Shown: positions 1 to 7,313 of the stretch, in pieces | Layout of the letters: each line of letters starts with the position of its first letter | Position numbering within the stretch: position 1 is the stretch's first letter | NCBI GenBank assembly: GCA_938003875.1 | Contig: CALKWO010000089.1 | Location: forward strand, 1-8,059 | Reading direction: 5' to 3' | DNA length: 8,059 bases | Source of the DNA: an uncultured bacterium | Lineage (GTDB): Bacteria > Planctomycetota > Uabimicrobiia > Uabimicrobiales > JABWCH01 | Made by a program: the position numbers and the translations under genes | The notes under the pieces: generated by a model | Database searches by the model: none | Told to the model about the DNA's origin: nothing | Seen by the model: the letters and a program-made list of their open reading frames with translations, nothing else

Positions 1-1
1 T

Positions 2-2284
2 CTATGCACAAAGGTTTTCAATCATGGAAATCAGGTTTTCCTGGTTGAACTGGCCTTTTGTAATATAGCCTTGTGCGCCATTGTTGAAGGCGAGTTTCTT
101 GTGTTCTTCTTTATCTAATGCACTCACCACAATAATAGGCATTTTTTTCCATTCTGTATTTTCTCGAATGCTTTTAGTAAGTTCAAAGCCATCCATTATA
201 GGCATCTGGATATCTGTAACTACAATATCCCATATAGAGCTTTTTAATTTATGCAGAGCATCTTTTCCATGGACAGCTACATCTACCTGATAGCCAGCGG
301 CTTCCAATATCGCTTGTTCCAGTTTACGTGTTGTTACTGAATCGTCCACAACCAATACCTTGCGTTTTTTCTTTTCTACTATTTTTTTCTCTACCTTCTG
401 AAGCTGGGATTGGTTTTGAGCAGAACGACTGTAATGAACAAGAGACGCAATATTCAAAATCAATATCACTTCTCCTTTTCCTAAAATAGAGGCTCCCTGG
501 ATATAAGGCAATCTGCGAATTTGATTTCCTAACGATTTTGCAACGATTTCCTGTTCTCCTAGAATCTCATCTACTATAAAAGCAATGCTTTGCTGGCTAT
601 CGGATGTAGATACCACTAAGGCTGTTTGCCTTTTCGATTCAGAACAACGGAAAGGACGCTCCAATACAGCAGCAAGATCGACTACAGGAATCGTCCTATC
701 TCGAAGATAGATGCAGTCTCGGTTCTCTATCTTTTCTATTATTTCTGCTTTAAAGAGAACAATTTCCTGGATAGAATCCAGAGGAACAGCGTAAATTTCT
801 TCTCCCAGCCTTACAAGGAGAACATGGGAAGTTGCCAGGCTAAGAGGCAGACGAATCGTGAAGCTTGTGCCTTTTCCTGGTTCAGAAGCAACATCCACAC
901 TCCCTTTTTGGTTATGGACTGCTGTTTTTACAATGTCTAAACCTACGCCCCTGCCTGAAATCGTACATGCTTTGTCTCTTGTTGAAAAACCAGGCCTAAA
1001 AATAAGCTGGAGCATATCTTTTTCAGTGAAATTTTGTGCTTCTTGCTCCGTAATGATGCCCAACTCCAATGCTTTTTCTTTGACTCTTTTAGAATCGATC
1101 CCTCTGCCATCATCGGAAATTTCAATCCATATCTGATTTCCTTGCCTGCGGGATTTAATATTGATGATGCCCTTGGCCTCTTTGTTTATGGCAATGCGTT
1201 CCTGGGGTAGCTCAATACCATGAGAAATGGCGTTTCGTATAAGATGTAGCATGGGATCTTTCATCTGTTCAAGGATTTTACGGTCGATCTCGATATCTTC
1301 CCCTTCCATAATCAAAGCAGCATCTTTGCCTTCTTCTCTCGCTATATCTCTCAAGGCTCTGGGCATGCTCTGGAACAAATGATTTAAGGGAAGCATTCTA
1401 AGCTGCATAATCCTATCTCTTAAACCCTCGGAAACATTGTTGAGAAGTGCTGCATTGGCATTGCTATGATATAGGATAGAACTGCATACTTTTTCAATAT
1501 GAGAGAGCTTTTCGCGCACCTTGTTTAAGCTCTGTTCTTCGTCTGTTTTGCTATTGCGGGTATGTTCCCAGTCATCCTTAAAATTTTGTATCATATTGCA
1601 AAGCTTAAGCAATTGATTTTCTGTTTCCTGAGACCGTAGGCGAAACATAACAAGCTCGCCTATGAGATTGAAGAGCTGGTCTAATTTTTCTGTGCGGATT
1701 CTGATACTATCAGGAGAATCTATATCCAATAGCGTATTGGAAGAAACCTCTTTCGGCTTTTCTAGGGAAACATCTGGAGAAGGCTTATTGGGTTGGGCTT
1801 TTTCTTGGGGTATCTGTGGTTCTGGAACAGGCAATATTTTCTTTTCTTCTGCTTTATCAGGCTCTTGTTTTTCTCTTTTAAAGACGATATTTTCTACACG
1901 ACCTTCTTTGGCCAGGTCAATATATTGCTCCATTTTTTCTAAATCAATATCAGGATTTTCGAGAGGAAGGATCCTTACACTCTCTTCAATTCTGTCAAGA
2001 GTGTTCAATGCAATATCGTTGATTTTAGAATTAAAAGCAAGCTTTTTATTGTATATTGCGCCAAAAAGATCTTCTAATTTATGGACAATCTTTTCAATTT
2101 TTTCAAACCCCATCAGACGAGCAGCCGCTTTCAAAGTGTGAAATTCTCTGCCTAAAGACTCTATGATCCCTGTCTGTGTGGGTGTTTTTTCCAATTCAAG
2201 CAACAACTGGTTTAAATTGGATAAATGCTCTTTGCATTCAGAACGAAAGTCTTCCAGAAAATCCATTTTATTGAGTTCATCCAT
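2..2284 (-). CDS. CheA-type chemotaxis histidine kinase with fused C-terminal receiver (CheA-REC hybrid)
   Basis: Cytoplasmic kinase that would take signals from chemoreceptors, autophosphorylate on an HPt histidine and pass phosphate to a receiver. Visible domains (760 aa): HPt at about 9-110 with phospho-acceptor H49 in HTLKAAARLMGF; a Pro/Glu/Lys-rich linker at about 111-190 with no P2 domain; P3 dimerisation at about 192-310; a HATPase with N-box (H347, N351, H355), G1 box DDGRG at 391-395, F-box at about 428-435 and G2 box GRGVGLD at 444-450; a CheW-like P5 domain at about 485-620; and a receiver at 641-758 with acidic pair D647/D648, phospho-acceptor D691, S721 and K743. All catalytic residues are present. 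The invariant Gly after the HPt Lys is Ala (A53). The ATG has an AAGGAT ribosome site 8 nt upstream, and the gene ends with TAG at the window edge. The order HPt-kinase-CheW-receiver matches FrzE or CheAY-type hybrids, so cheA itself is not assigned as a symbol. It begins 41 bp after the preceding gene. Confidence 0.95.
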   Translation of the reverse strand: MDELNKMDFLEDFRSECKEHLSNLNQLLLELEKTPTQTGIIESLGREFHTLKAAARLMGFEKIEKIVHKLEDLFGAIYNKKLAFNSKINDIALNTLDRIEESVRILPLENPDIDLEKMEQYIDLAKEGRVENIVFKREKQEPDKAEEKKILPVPEPQIPQEKAQPNKPSPDVSLEKPKEVSSNTLLDIDSPDSIRIRTEKLDQLFNLIGELVMFRLRSQETENQLLKLCNMIQNFKDDWEHTRNSKTDEEQSLNKVREKLSHIEKVCSSILYHSNANAALLNNVSEGLRDRIMQLRMLPLNHLFQSMPRALRDIAREEGKDAALIMEGEDIEIDRKILEQMKDPMLHLIRNAISHGIELPQERIAINKEAKGIINIKSRRQGNQIWIEISDDGRGIDSKRVKEKALELGIITEQEAQNFTEKDMLQLIFRPGFSTRDKACTISGRGVGLDIVKTAVHNQKGSVDVASEPGKGTSFTIRLPLSLATSHVLLVRLGEEIYAVPLDSIQEIVLFKAEIIEKIENRDCIYLRDRTIPVVDLAAVLERPFRCSESKRQTALVVSTSDSQQSIAFIVDEILGEQEIVAKSLGNQIRRLPYIQGASILGKGEVILILNIASLVHYSRSAQNQSQLQKVEKKIVEKKKRKVLVVDDSVTTRKLEQAILEAAGYQVDVAVHGKDALHKLKSSIWDIVVTDIQMPIMDGFELTKSIRENTEWKKMPIIVVSALDKEEHKKLAFNNGAQGYITKGQFNQENLISMIENLCA

Positions 2285-2325
2285 TGTGAAACATCCTTGA
2301 TAAGTTTACATGAGAGTCTAGAAAA

Positions 2326-3174
2326 TTAAATCTTTCTATTTTGCGGCTCCTTAATGAACATCAGGAAAGAAAACTGGTATTGATAGATTTCTCCTTTTTC
2401 ATCTACCCAGGATGTGGTTTTTAGACCAGAAAAAGAAGTCTGAATAATATAAACCGGAATTTTTTTCCCATGCCATAGAAGATCGCTTCTCCCTTTGACC
2501 ACAGACTCTGTAGTGCGAAACCCCTGCGTGATAGGATCAAACCATTTTGTTTGAATTTTTTTTCCTATACTTAGATTAGAATATTTTCCACTAAATCCTA
2601 TAGGATTGCTGACCATTGTATCAACGGGAATGGTAATTGCCTGGGATATTTTTTCGCCATTTTTTAGAATCTCTAAGGAAAGTTTGTTGCCTCGTATTTT
2701 CCCATTGCAGGCAAGATCTAAAAAACTAGATTTCAAAAAAAGAGAAATTTCTTTTACCTGGTAGTCTGGGCCAACATAAACATTGCTGCTTAAAGAAATT
2801 TCAAATTTTTTGATTGTATCGGATTCTACATTGAACAGAGATTTCAGTTGATCCCATAAAAACATGGATGTGATTGGCAGGGTAAAACGGCAACTGGTAT
2901 CCAGATCAAATGTCCCATCTTCACGAGGATGGAATGTCGTCTGCATATAGCCAATCTTTGTTTTTGAAGTGATGCCATAGTATATTCCCATTGTCGTTTT
3001 TTGCTCTGTCTTGATATCCGCCAATGTTTGCTTATAGCTGCTTTCTACAACGCTGGATTTATCAGGATAGTATTCCTGCAATACCAATTTGTACGACATA
3101 AAAGACCAGAACAAAACAATACCTGCTATCAAGAAGAGTGTTTTTTTTTGCTTGCAAAAAATTTTCCATCTCAT
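2326..3174 (-). CDS. Membrane-anchored extracytoplasmic protein of unknown function
   Basis: I do not recognise this 282-aa protein with certainty. A short basic N-terminus (MRWKIFCKQKK) precedes one hydrophobic segment at about 12-30, consistent with a signal anchor that leaves residues 31-282 outside the inner membrane. The rest looks all-beta. It has an IGY element at 74-76, two lone cysteines (C95, C156) and a late W256-V-D element followed by KGEIYQY. An early 'kiGy' strand and a late 'W-V-D-x-x-G' strand recall the beta-rich domain that precedes transglutaminase domains in some bacteria, and DUF3108-like envelope proteins. That link is a weak inference, and no transglutaminase domain follows. 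The ATG has an AGGA ribosome site 8 nt upstream. It lies between the subtilase gene (127 bp upstream, with a hairpin in the gap) and the CheA-REC gene (41 bp downstream), so co-transcription with the kinase is plausible. Confidence 0.8.
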   Translation of the reverse strand: MRWKIFCKQKKTLFLIAGIVLFWSFMSYKLVLQEYYPDKSSVVESSYKQTLADIKTEQKTTMGIYYGITSKTKIGYMQTTFHPREDGTFDLDTSCRFTLPITSMFLWDQLKSLFNVESDTIKKFEISLSSNVYVGPDYQVKEISLFLKSSFLDLACNGKIRGNKLSLEILKNGEKISQAITIPVDTMVSNPIGFSGKYSNLSIGKKIQTKWFDPITQGFRTTESVVKGRSDLLWHGKKIPVYIIQTSFSGLKTTSWVDEKGEIYQYQFSFLMFIKEPQNRKI

Positions 3175-3197
3175 CGTAGTTTTCCTATTTTTTTATG

Positions 3198-3226
3198 AAT
3201 AACCAGGGGCAACGCCCCTGGTTATT
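3198..3226. repeat. Perfect 13-bp inverted repeat (hairpin) between subtilase and anchored-protein genes
   Basis: The arms at 3198-3210 (aataaccaggggc) and 3214-3226 are exact reverse complements around a 3-nt loop, with a G/C-rich core. On the transcribed minus strand the hairpin lies 75 nt after the subtilase stop and 11 nt before the AGGA ribosome site of the next gene. The bases that follow it on that strand are CATAAAAAAATAGG, an A-run and not a U-run, so it is not a classical intrinsic terminator. It could be an mRNA-processing or stabilising hairpin, a weak attenuator, or one copy of a dispersed palindromic repeat. No second copy is visible in the window. Confidence 0.85.
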
Positions 3227-3301
3227 ATATTCTGCCCATTTGGGTCTGAGATTGGTATATAACTCAATATATGCTAAAGACTTCTGTGGCATATCTGCTT
3301 A

Positions 3302-4696
3302 TTATTTTCTTTTCCAAGCAAAGAGCAAAAGCAGGAATAGATAGGGTATGAAATCCCAGGAAGTACTATTTGGGCAATGAGAAGAAGTACATCCGCTTCC
3401 ACCACCGCCACCGTAGTTTTTTTTGACTTCCTGCACATCATTTATGGCTTGTTGAATATTGATCTGCCCATTGCTGATGGTATTCTGTCGCCCGCCTGGC
3501 AACTTCGTGACATTCCGCAAAATTTTTCCTCGAATTTGTTCTGGTGTCAGTTCTGGGAATCTATGGAACAAAAGAGCTGAGCAGCCTGTTACATAAGGCG
3601 CAGCCATAGAGGTTCCATTTTTTGCTTCATAACCACCGCCAATCGTACTGAATATTCCGACTCCAGGAGCCATCAGATGAACGCTGTTCGCTCCGAAATT
3701 AGAGAAATCGGCAAGCTGGTCATTTTCATTAGAAGCTGCTACAGAGATAAGGTTGGGCAGGCTATAACTAGCTGGATACATAGGATTGACATCGTTGTTG
3801 GCACTATCGTTTCCTGCTGCTGCAATGCAAAGAACGCCTTTTCTGTTAGCATGTTCAATGGCATCACTTTCTGATTTAGAAAACACATTCTGGCCATAGC
3901 TCATGTTGAAAATTTTCGCCCCTTTTTTGATGCCATATTGCAAGGCTTCGATAGAATGGGCGACGCTTCCTGTTCCGTTCTGATAGCTTTTCAGTGCCAT
4001 CAGCTTAACGTTCCAGCAGACTCCTACTACGCCAAGATTGTTGTTTCCTAATGCCCCGATGATTCCTGCAACATGAGTACCATGATATTGTATTTCGCTG
4101 CCATCAGGCTCATCCATAGGATCGCCATCTCCATTGGCAAAATCATATCCATAAATATCATCTTCATATCCATTGCCATCGTCGTCATTATCCGCAGTTC
4201 CGTTCTGTTCTGCCGTATTTATCCACATATTGGCAGCTAGATCTTCATGGTTATAAGTGATTCCTGAATCAATCACGCCAACGATGAAACTGCTTTGTGT
4301 ACTTACATCCCAGGCAGCAGGAGCTTTGATTTTTTTAAGACCCCATATATCCTGATAGAGAGTATCATTAGGTTCTTTAAAAAGATTCCTTACATAATTA
4401 GGCTCTGAATACATAACTTCTTCGTTGTCCATTGCCCATATCAAAGCAGATTTCAGGTCGCTTCGTGCTGGTAGTGTCACCAGATATAAATCTGTAACCA
4501 GCTCATATTCTTTTACAGAAATAGCTCCCAATTTTTGGAAAATCATTTCTTTTATTTCTGCGGAAGTACCTTCTTTAAAACGCAACAATAGATCGTTTGC
4601 TTTGTGATTGAAGGAAAGCATAGCATCCACTTCCTTCACACTTTGAGAAAAGAGGGAAGAAAGCAAAATACAAAAAAGAAACAAGAAGATTTTCAT
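3302..4696 (-). CDS. Secreted subtilisin-like serine protease (S8) with C-terminal sorting/anchor tail
   Basis: Extracytoplasmic endopeptidase of 464 aa. The order is: signal peptide at about 1-17 (MKIFLFLFCILLSSLFS); an I9/fervidolysin-like propeptide at about 33-101; and a subtilase domain at about 115-420. Catalytic Asp is D143 (VIDSG), His is H205 (HGTHVAG), the oxyanion Asn is N296 (AAAGND) and the nucleophile is S363 (GTSMAAP), so the enzyme should be active. An Asp/Asn-rich loop at 168-182 (DNDDDGNG and following) probably binds calcium. The tail has three parts: Gly-rich plus Cys (GGGGGSGC, 429-436), then a short hydrophobic helix (about 449-460), then basic WKRK at the very end. This is the layout of bacterial CTERM sorting signals (the GlyGly-, MYXO- and JDVT-CTERM type), cleaved by dedicated membrane proteases. 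The ATG has a strong GAGGAG site 7 nt upstream. It starts 25 bp after the beta-barrel gene and is very likely co-transcribed with it. Confidence 0.95.
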   Translation of the reverse strand: MKIFLFLFCILLSSLFSQSVKEVDAMLSFNHKANDLLLRFKEGTSAEIKEMIFQKLGAISVKEYELVTDLYLVTLPARSDLKSALIWAMDNEEVMYSEPNYVRNLFKEPNDTLYQDIWGLKKIKAPAAWDVSTQSSFIVGVIDSGITYNHEDLAANMWINTAEQNGTADNDDDGNGYEDDIYGYDFANGDGDPMDEPDGSEIQYHGTHVAGIIGALGNNNLGVVGVCWNVKLMALKSYQNGTGSVAHSIEALQYGIKKGAKIFNMSYGQNVFSKSESDAIEHANRKGVLCIAAAGNDSANNDVNPMYPASYSLPNLISVAASNENDQLADFSNFGANSVHLMAPGVGIFSTIGGGYEAKNGTSMAAPYVTGCSALLFHRFPELTPEQIRGKILRNVTKLPGGRQNTISNGQINIQQAINDVQEVKKNYGGGGGSGCTSSHCPNSTSWDFIPYLFLLLLFAWKRK

Positions 4697-4721
4697 GAAA
4701 TTTCTCCTCTAAACGAGTAAA

Positions 4722-5537
4722 CTACAGGTTTTCTCCGATTCCAAAATAAAAATTAACTCCAATTAAAAAGGCAATGCTGGAAAGGTCTACTGTGCCTTTG
4801 AATCTGGATTGCCCATCGAAAGGACGGAACACAAAGTCTGCACGGTTGTAATGCCAACGTGGTTCAAAAAATAGACTCATCTTAGAGGAAACGTGGTATT
4901 CAAAGCCAACAGCAAACATCATAGCAAGGGTCGCATCTTCTACATCGAACAAATCTCGGTTGCTATTCATATTGATATTCAGCCCGATTCCTGCTCTGGC
5001 GTAAGGGCTAATCCAAGTTTTTCCTACCTGGAAAGGATAGCGATATTCCAAAAAGGCCATAAAAGATAAAACATGAAATTTTGTTACATCATCTTCAGAA
5101 GCCACAACATTGGTTGCCCCTTGTATATCGATTTCTAGTTCTTCCGCAGAGGTAAAATGGTAGTTTATGGAAACACCTACGGCGAATTTATCGAAAGGCT
5201 TTGGCATACCAACTTTGCCTTCTATATTCATACAAAAATTGAATCCTGTTTTTTCGTCTTTATCTAAAACGAATGCCTCAACGCCTTCCAGTATACCCTC
5301 TCTTTTGAAATCAAAATCCAGGAGCGAAAGAGCATAGCCACCCCCAAAGCGAAGGCTCCATTCATAAGGGTGAATATCGAAAAATTCTTTCTTTTCTACA
5401 ACAGCATGCGAAGGGGAAGAAAAGTATACACCATCATCTGTCATTTCATAGCTATCTTGAGCTTTCAAAATGGATGATGTAAAAAGAGAACAGAACAGAC
5501 AAAATAGAACTAATCTCAAAAAAAACTTTGCCAACAT
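4722..5537 (-). CDS. Outer-membrane beta-barrel protein
   Basis: Predicted small outer-membrane barrel of 271 aa. An N-terminal signal peptide has a hydrophobic core at about 5-23 and likely cleavage after A26 (ILKA|QDS). An acidic N-terminal segment follows, and from about residue 57 there are alternating aromatic/hydrophobic strands ending near turns (for example SLRFGGGYALSLLDF, KFHVLSFMAFLEYRYPF, WISPYARAGIGLNI, MMFAVGFEYHV and the closing FLIGVNFYFGIG). I count about eight strands, the usual number for OmpA/OmpW-like small barrels. The C-terminus is not the classical terminal Phe; four residues (GENL) follow the last strand. The family is inferred from pattern only, and a pore, adhesin or structural role cannot be chosen. 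The ATG has a strong AAGGAG site 6 nt upstream. It lies 120 bp after the receptor gene and 25 bp before the subtilase gene, suggesting a barrel/protease pair. Confidence 0.85.
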   Translation of the reverse strand: MLAKFFLRLVLFCLFCSLFTSSILKAQDSYEMTDDGVYFSSPSHAVVEKKEFFDIHPYEWSLRFGGGYALSLLDFDFKREGILEGVEAFVLDKDEKTGFNFCMNIEGKVGMPKPFDKFAVGVSINYHFTSAEELEIDIQGATNVVASEDDVTKFHVLSFMAFLEYRYPFQVGKTWISPYARAGIGLNINMNSNRDLFDVEDATLAMMFAVGFEYHVSSKMSLFFEPRWHYNRADFVFRPFDGQSRFKGTVDLSSIAFLIGVNFYFGIGENL

Positions 5538-5543
5538 TTCTAT

Positions 5544-5549
5544 CTCCTT
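5544..5549 (-). promoter_or_regulatory. Strong ribosome binding site of the beta-barrel gene
   Basis: The minus strand reads AAGGAG six bases before the ATG at 5537, a near-perfect Shine-Dalgarno site. It fixes the start that gives a complete signal peptide. Confidence 0.8.
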
Positions 5550-5600
5550 GAAGATTATTACAAAAAATATCCTGGCTTTTCCATCAAAATGTAAAACAAT

Positions 5601-5629
5601 ACCATATCATATAAATATTACAGAATCAA
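5601..5629 (-). promoter_or_regulatory. Possible promoter for the beta-barrel/subtilase pair
   Basis: In the 120-bp gap after the receptor gene the minus strand has TTGATT (5629-5624), a 17-nt spacer and TATGGT (5606-5601). Each box matches the sigma-70 consensus at 4 of 6 positions. The region is very A/T-rich, so chance matches are likely. The gap is long enough for an internal promoter, and I see no convincing terminator in it. Confidence 0.25.
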
Positions 5630-5657
5630 GAAATTTTAAACAAGATCTCCTGTAGTT

Positions 5658-7304
5658 TTAAATCTCTCCGCGAAATTGCTGAAGAATTTTTATTAGCTTT
5701 TCAGACATTTCATTTAGAGTATTTGTCCACTCTTGTATTTGTCTGGAGGTTGTGAAGCTCTGTTGAGTGATATCGTTAATGTCAAAAATTGTCTGGGCTA
5801 TTTGCTCAGTAGCCGTAGTTTGCTGCATGGCAGCCAGACGTATTTCTTCGCTTCTTTCTTCGACCTCGATCATCGCGTCAAGCATCTTTTGGAAGGATTC
5901 AGAAGTTTTTTGTACTAGCAAGAATCCTTCTTCTACGTGCTTGATTCCTTGTTCTATGCTCAACGATGTCGAATTTGTAGATTCCTGGATTTCTTTGATA
6001 ATAGTTCCTATCTCACGAGAAGCATCGCCACTTCGCTGTGCCAGTTCACGTACATGAGTAGCTACAACCGAAAACCCTTTTCCTTGCTCCCCTGCCCTTG
6101 CAGCTTCAATCGCTGCATTAAGAGCTAGCATATTGGTCTGAGCGGAAATATCCTCGATTGTTGAAGTAATATTGACTATTTTTTTAGCATGAAGGTTCAG
6201 TTCGGAAATATGGGCAGAGATTTTTTCCACTCTTTTTCTGATTTCGTCCATACCTGCTATAGTATGCTGCACTACAATTTGGGCTTCTTGTGAAATGGAT
6301 TTTGAATAGCGAGAGGCTGAAGAGACTTTATTAGCACGATTTTCGACCTGCCTGGCACTGGCGTTCATCTCTTGAGTGCTAGCCGTAGTCTGCGCAATAG
6401 AGGAGGATACCTTTTCAAGCTCGGTTGTTTGCCCTGTACTCATAGCTATAAGTGTCTGGCTTATTTCACTTAAATAAACTGAAACTTCTGTCACGCTCTG
6501 AAAAGTCCCTTTTAGAGAAGACACCAGGTTCGCAAATACTTTACCGACTCTATTCATCTCATCCAGGCTATTCTGATGAATATGCTTTGTTTTTTCTTCT
6601 GCCGATTCCAGGTTTCCTTGGCTAATGTCTTCTCCTGTCTCGAAAATCACTCTAAAAAATCTGGAAATTTTATATAAAATAAAAAATAAAACTATAAAAA
6701 CTATTATAATACTTGGAATGCTAGTGATAAAAACAGCAAGATATGTATTGAATTTTATATAAGAAAACTGTTTTTTTTCTTCTTCTAATTTTTGATGAAT
6801 GCTATTTTCCAAATCTATCAGACATTGATAAAGATCTACAATACAACTGCTATGCAACTCATCTGCTTTTTTGAATTTCTGTAATTTTTCAGCCGATGGA
6901 GCCTGACAAAATTCGGAATAATAGTCCATCCTTATCTGATGAGATTTACAAAATTTTTCAATATAATCAGAAAGATGGCATCCTTTTTCGCTTTCAAAAG
7001 CCCAGATAGCTTTAAACTTCTCTGGAATTCTCGCTATCTCATTTTTTAATCTTTCTATTTCTTTTGTTTCCTCTTTTGATGCTATTTTTTCCGATTTTAA
7101 AATTTTTTGACCTATTAATACAATTTTCTGTATATTTGCTGTGCTATGGACAAAAAAATTGCATATTTCTGCCGAATTCTGAAGCATAGCGTTAAAAGAG
7201 TCAGAAAATATTTTAAGTCCCAAATAGTATACTATAGAACAAAGCAAGAAGAGAAATACTATTAAAAGATAGCCTGCTCTTATATATTTTATGCTGATTT
7301 TCAT
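5658..7304 (-). CDS. Methyl-accepting chemotaxis protein, partner of the adjacent H-NOX
   Basis: Inner-membrane chemoreceptor of 548 aa. TM1 is at about 9-30. An alpha-helical periplasmic domain spans about 31-185 with six cysteines (C48, C109, C119, C133, C154, C161). TM2 is at about 187-213, HAMP at about 212-266 (EDISQGNL, then SLDEMNRVG), and the cytoplasmic signalling coiled coil runs from about 270 to 548. The hairpin tip is canonical: QTNMLALNAAIEAARAGEQG (389-408) contacts CheA and CheW. Helix segments at about 305-325 and 489-515 have Gln/Glu/Ala/Thr patterns typical of methylation regions. There is no C-terminal NWETF-type tether for CheR/CheB. The usual Glu of the VAxEVR motif is H417. 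The ATG lies 9 bp after the H-NOX stop, with a modest AGAAAG site, so the two genes are surely one transcript. The receptor could respond to NO through H-NOX docking, to a periplasmic ligand, or to both. Codons up to TM2 are far more A/T-rich than those for the signalling half. Confidence 0.95.
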   Translation of the reverse strand: MKISIKYIRAGYLLIVFLFLLCSIVYYLGLKIFSDSFNAMLQNSAEICNFFVHSTANIQKIVLIGQKILKSEKIASKEETKEIERLKNEIARIPEKFKAIWAFESEKGCHLSDYIEKFCKSHQIRMDYYSEFCQAPSAEKLQKFKKADELHSSCIVDLYQCLIDLENSIHQKLEEEKKQFSYIKFNTYLAVFITSIPSIIIVFIVLFFILYKISRFFRVIFETGEDISQGNLESAEEKTKHIHQNSLDEMNRVGKVFANLVSSLKGTFQSVTEVSVYLSEISQTLIAMSTGQTTELEKVSSSIAQTTASTQEMNASARQVENRANKVSSASRYSKSISQEAQIVVQHTIAGMDEIRKRVEKISAHISELNLHAKKIVNITSTIEDISAQTNMLALNAAIEAARAGEQGKGFSVVATHVRELAQRSGDASREIGTIIKEIQESTNSTSLSIEQGIKHVEEGFLLVQKTSESFQKMLDAMIEVEERSEEIRLAAMQQTTATEQIAQTIFDINDITQQSFTTSRQIQEWTNTLNEMSEKLIKILQQFRGEI

Positions 7305-7313
7305 ATATTCTTT

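Noticed and set aside
626..1136. Plus-strand open frames opposite the CheA-REC gene (and similar ones opposite the other genes)
   Set aside because: They are antisense to strongly conserved domains, lack family motifs, and arise from the codon pattern of the real gene.
3198..3226. Intrinsic terminator reading of the 13-bp hairpin
   Set aside because: Neither strand has a T-run directly after the stem; the minus strand has an A-run and the plus strand a mixed A/T stretch.
3224..3229. Perfect minus-strand TATAAT just upstream of the anchored-protein gene
   Set aside because: No acceptable -35 box lies 16-18 nt upstream, and the box overlaps the right arm of the 13-bp hairpin, so transcription would start inside the stem.
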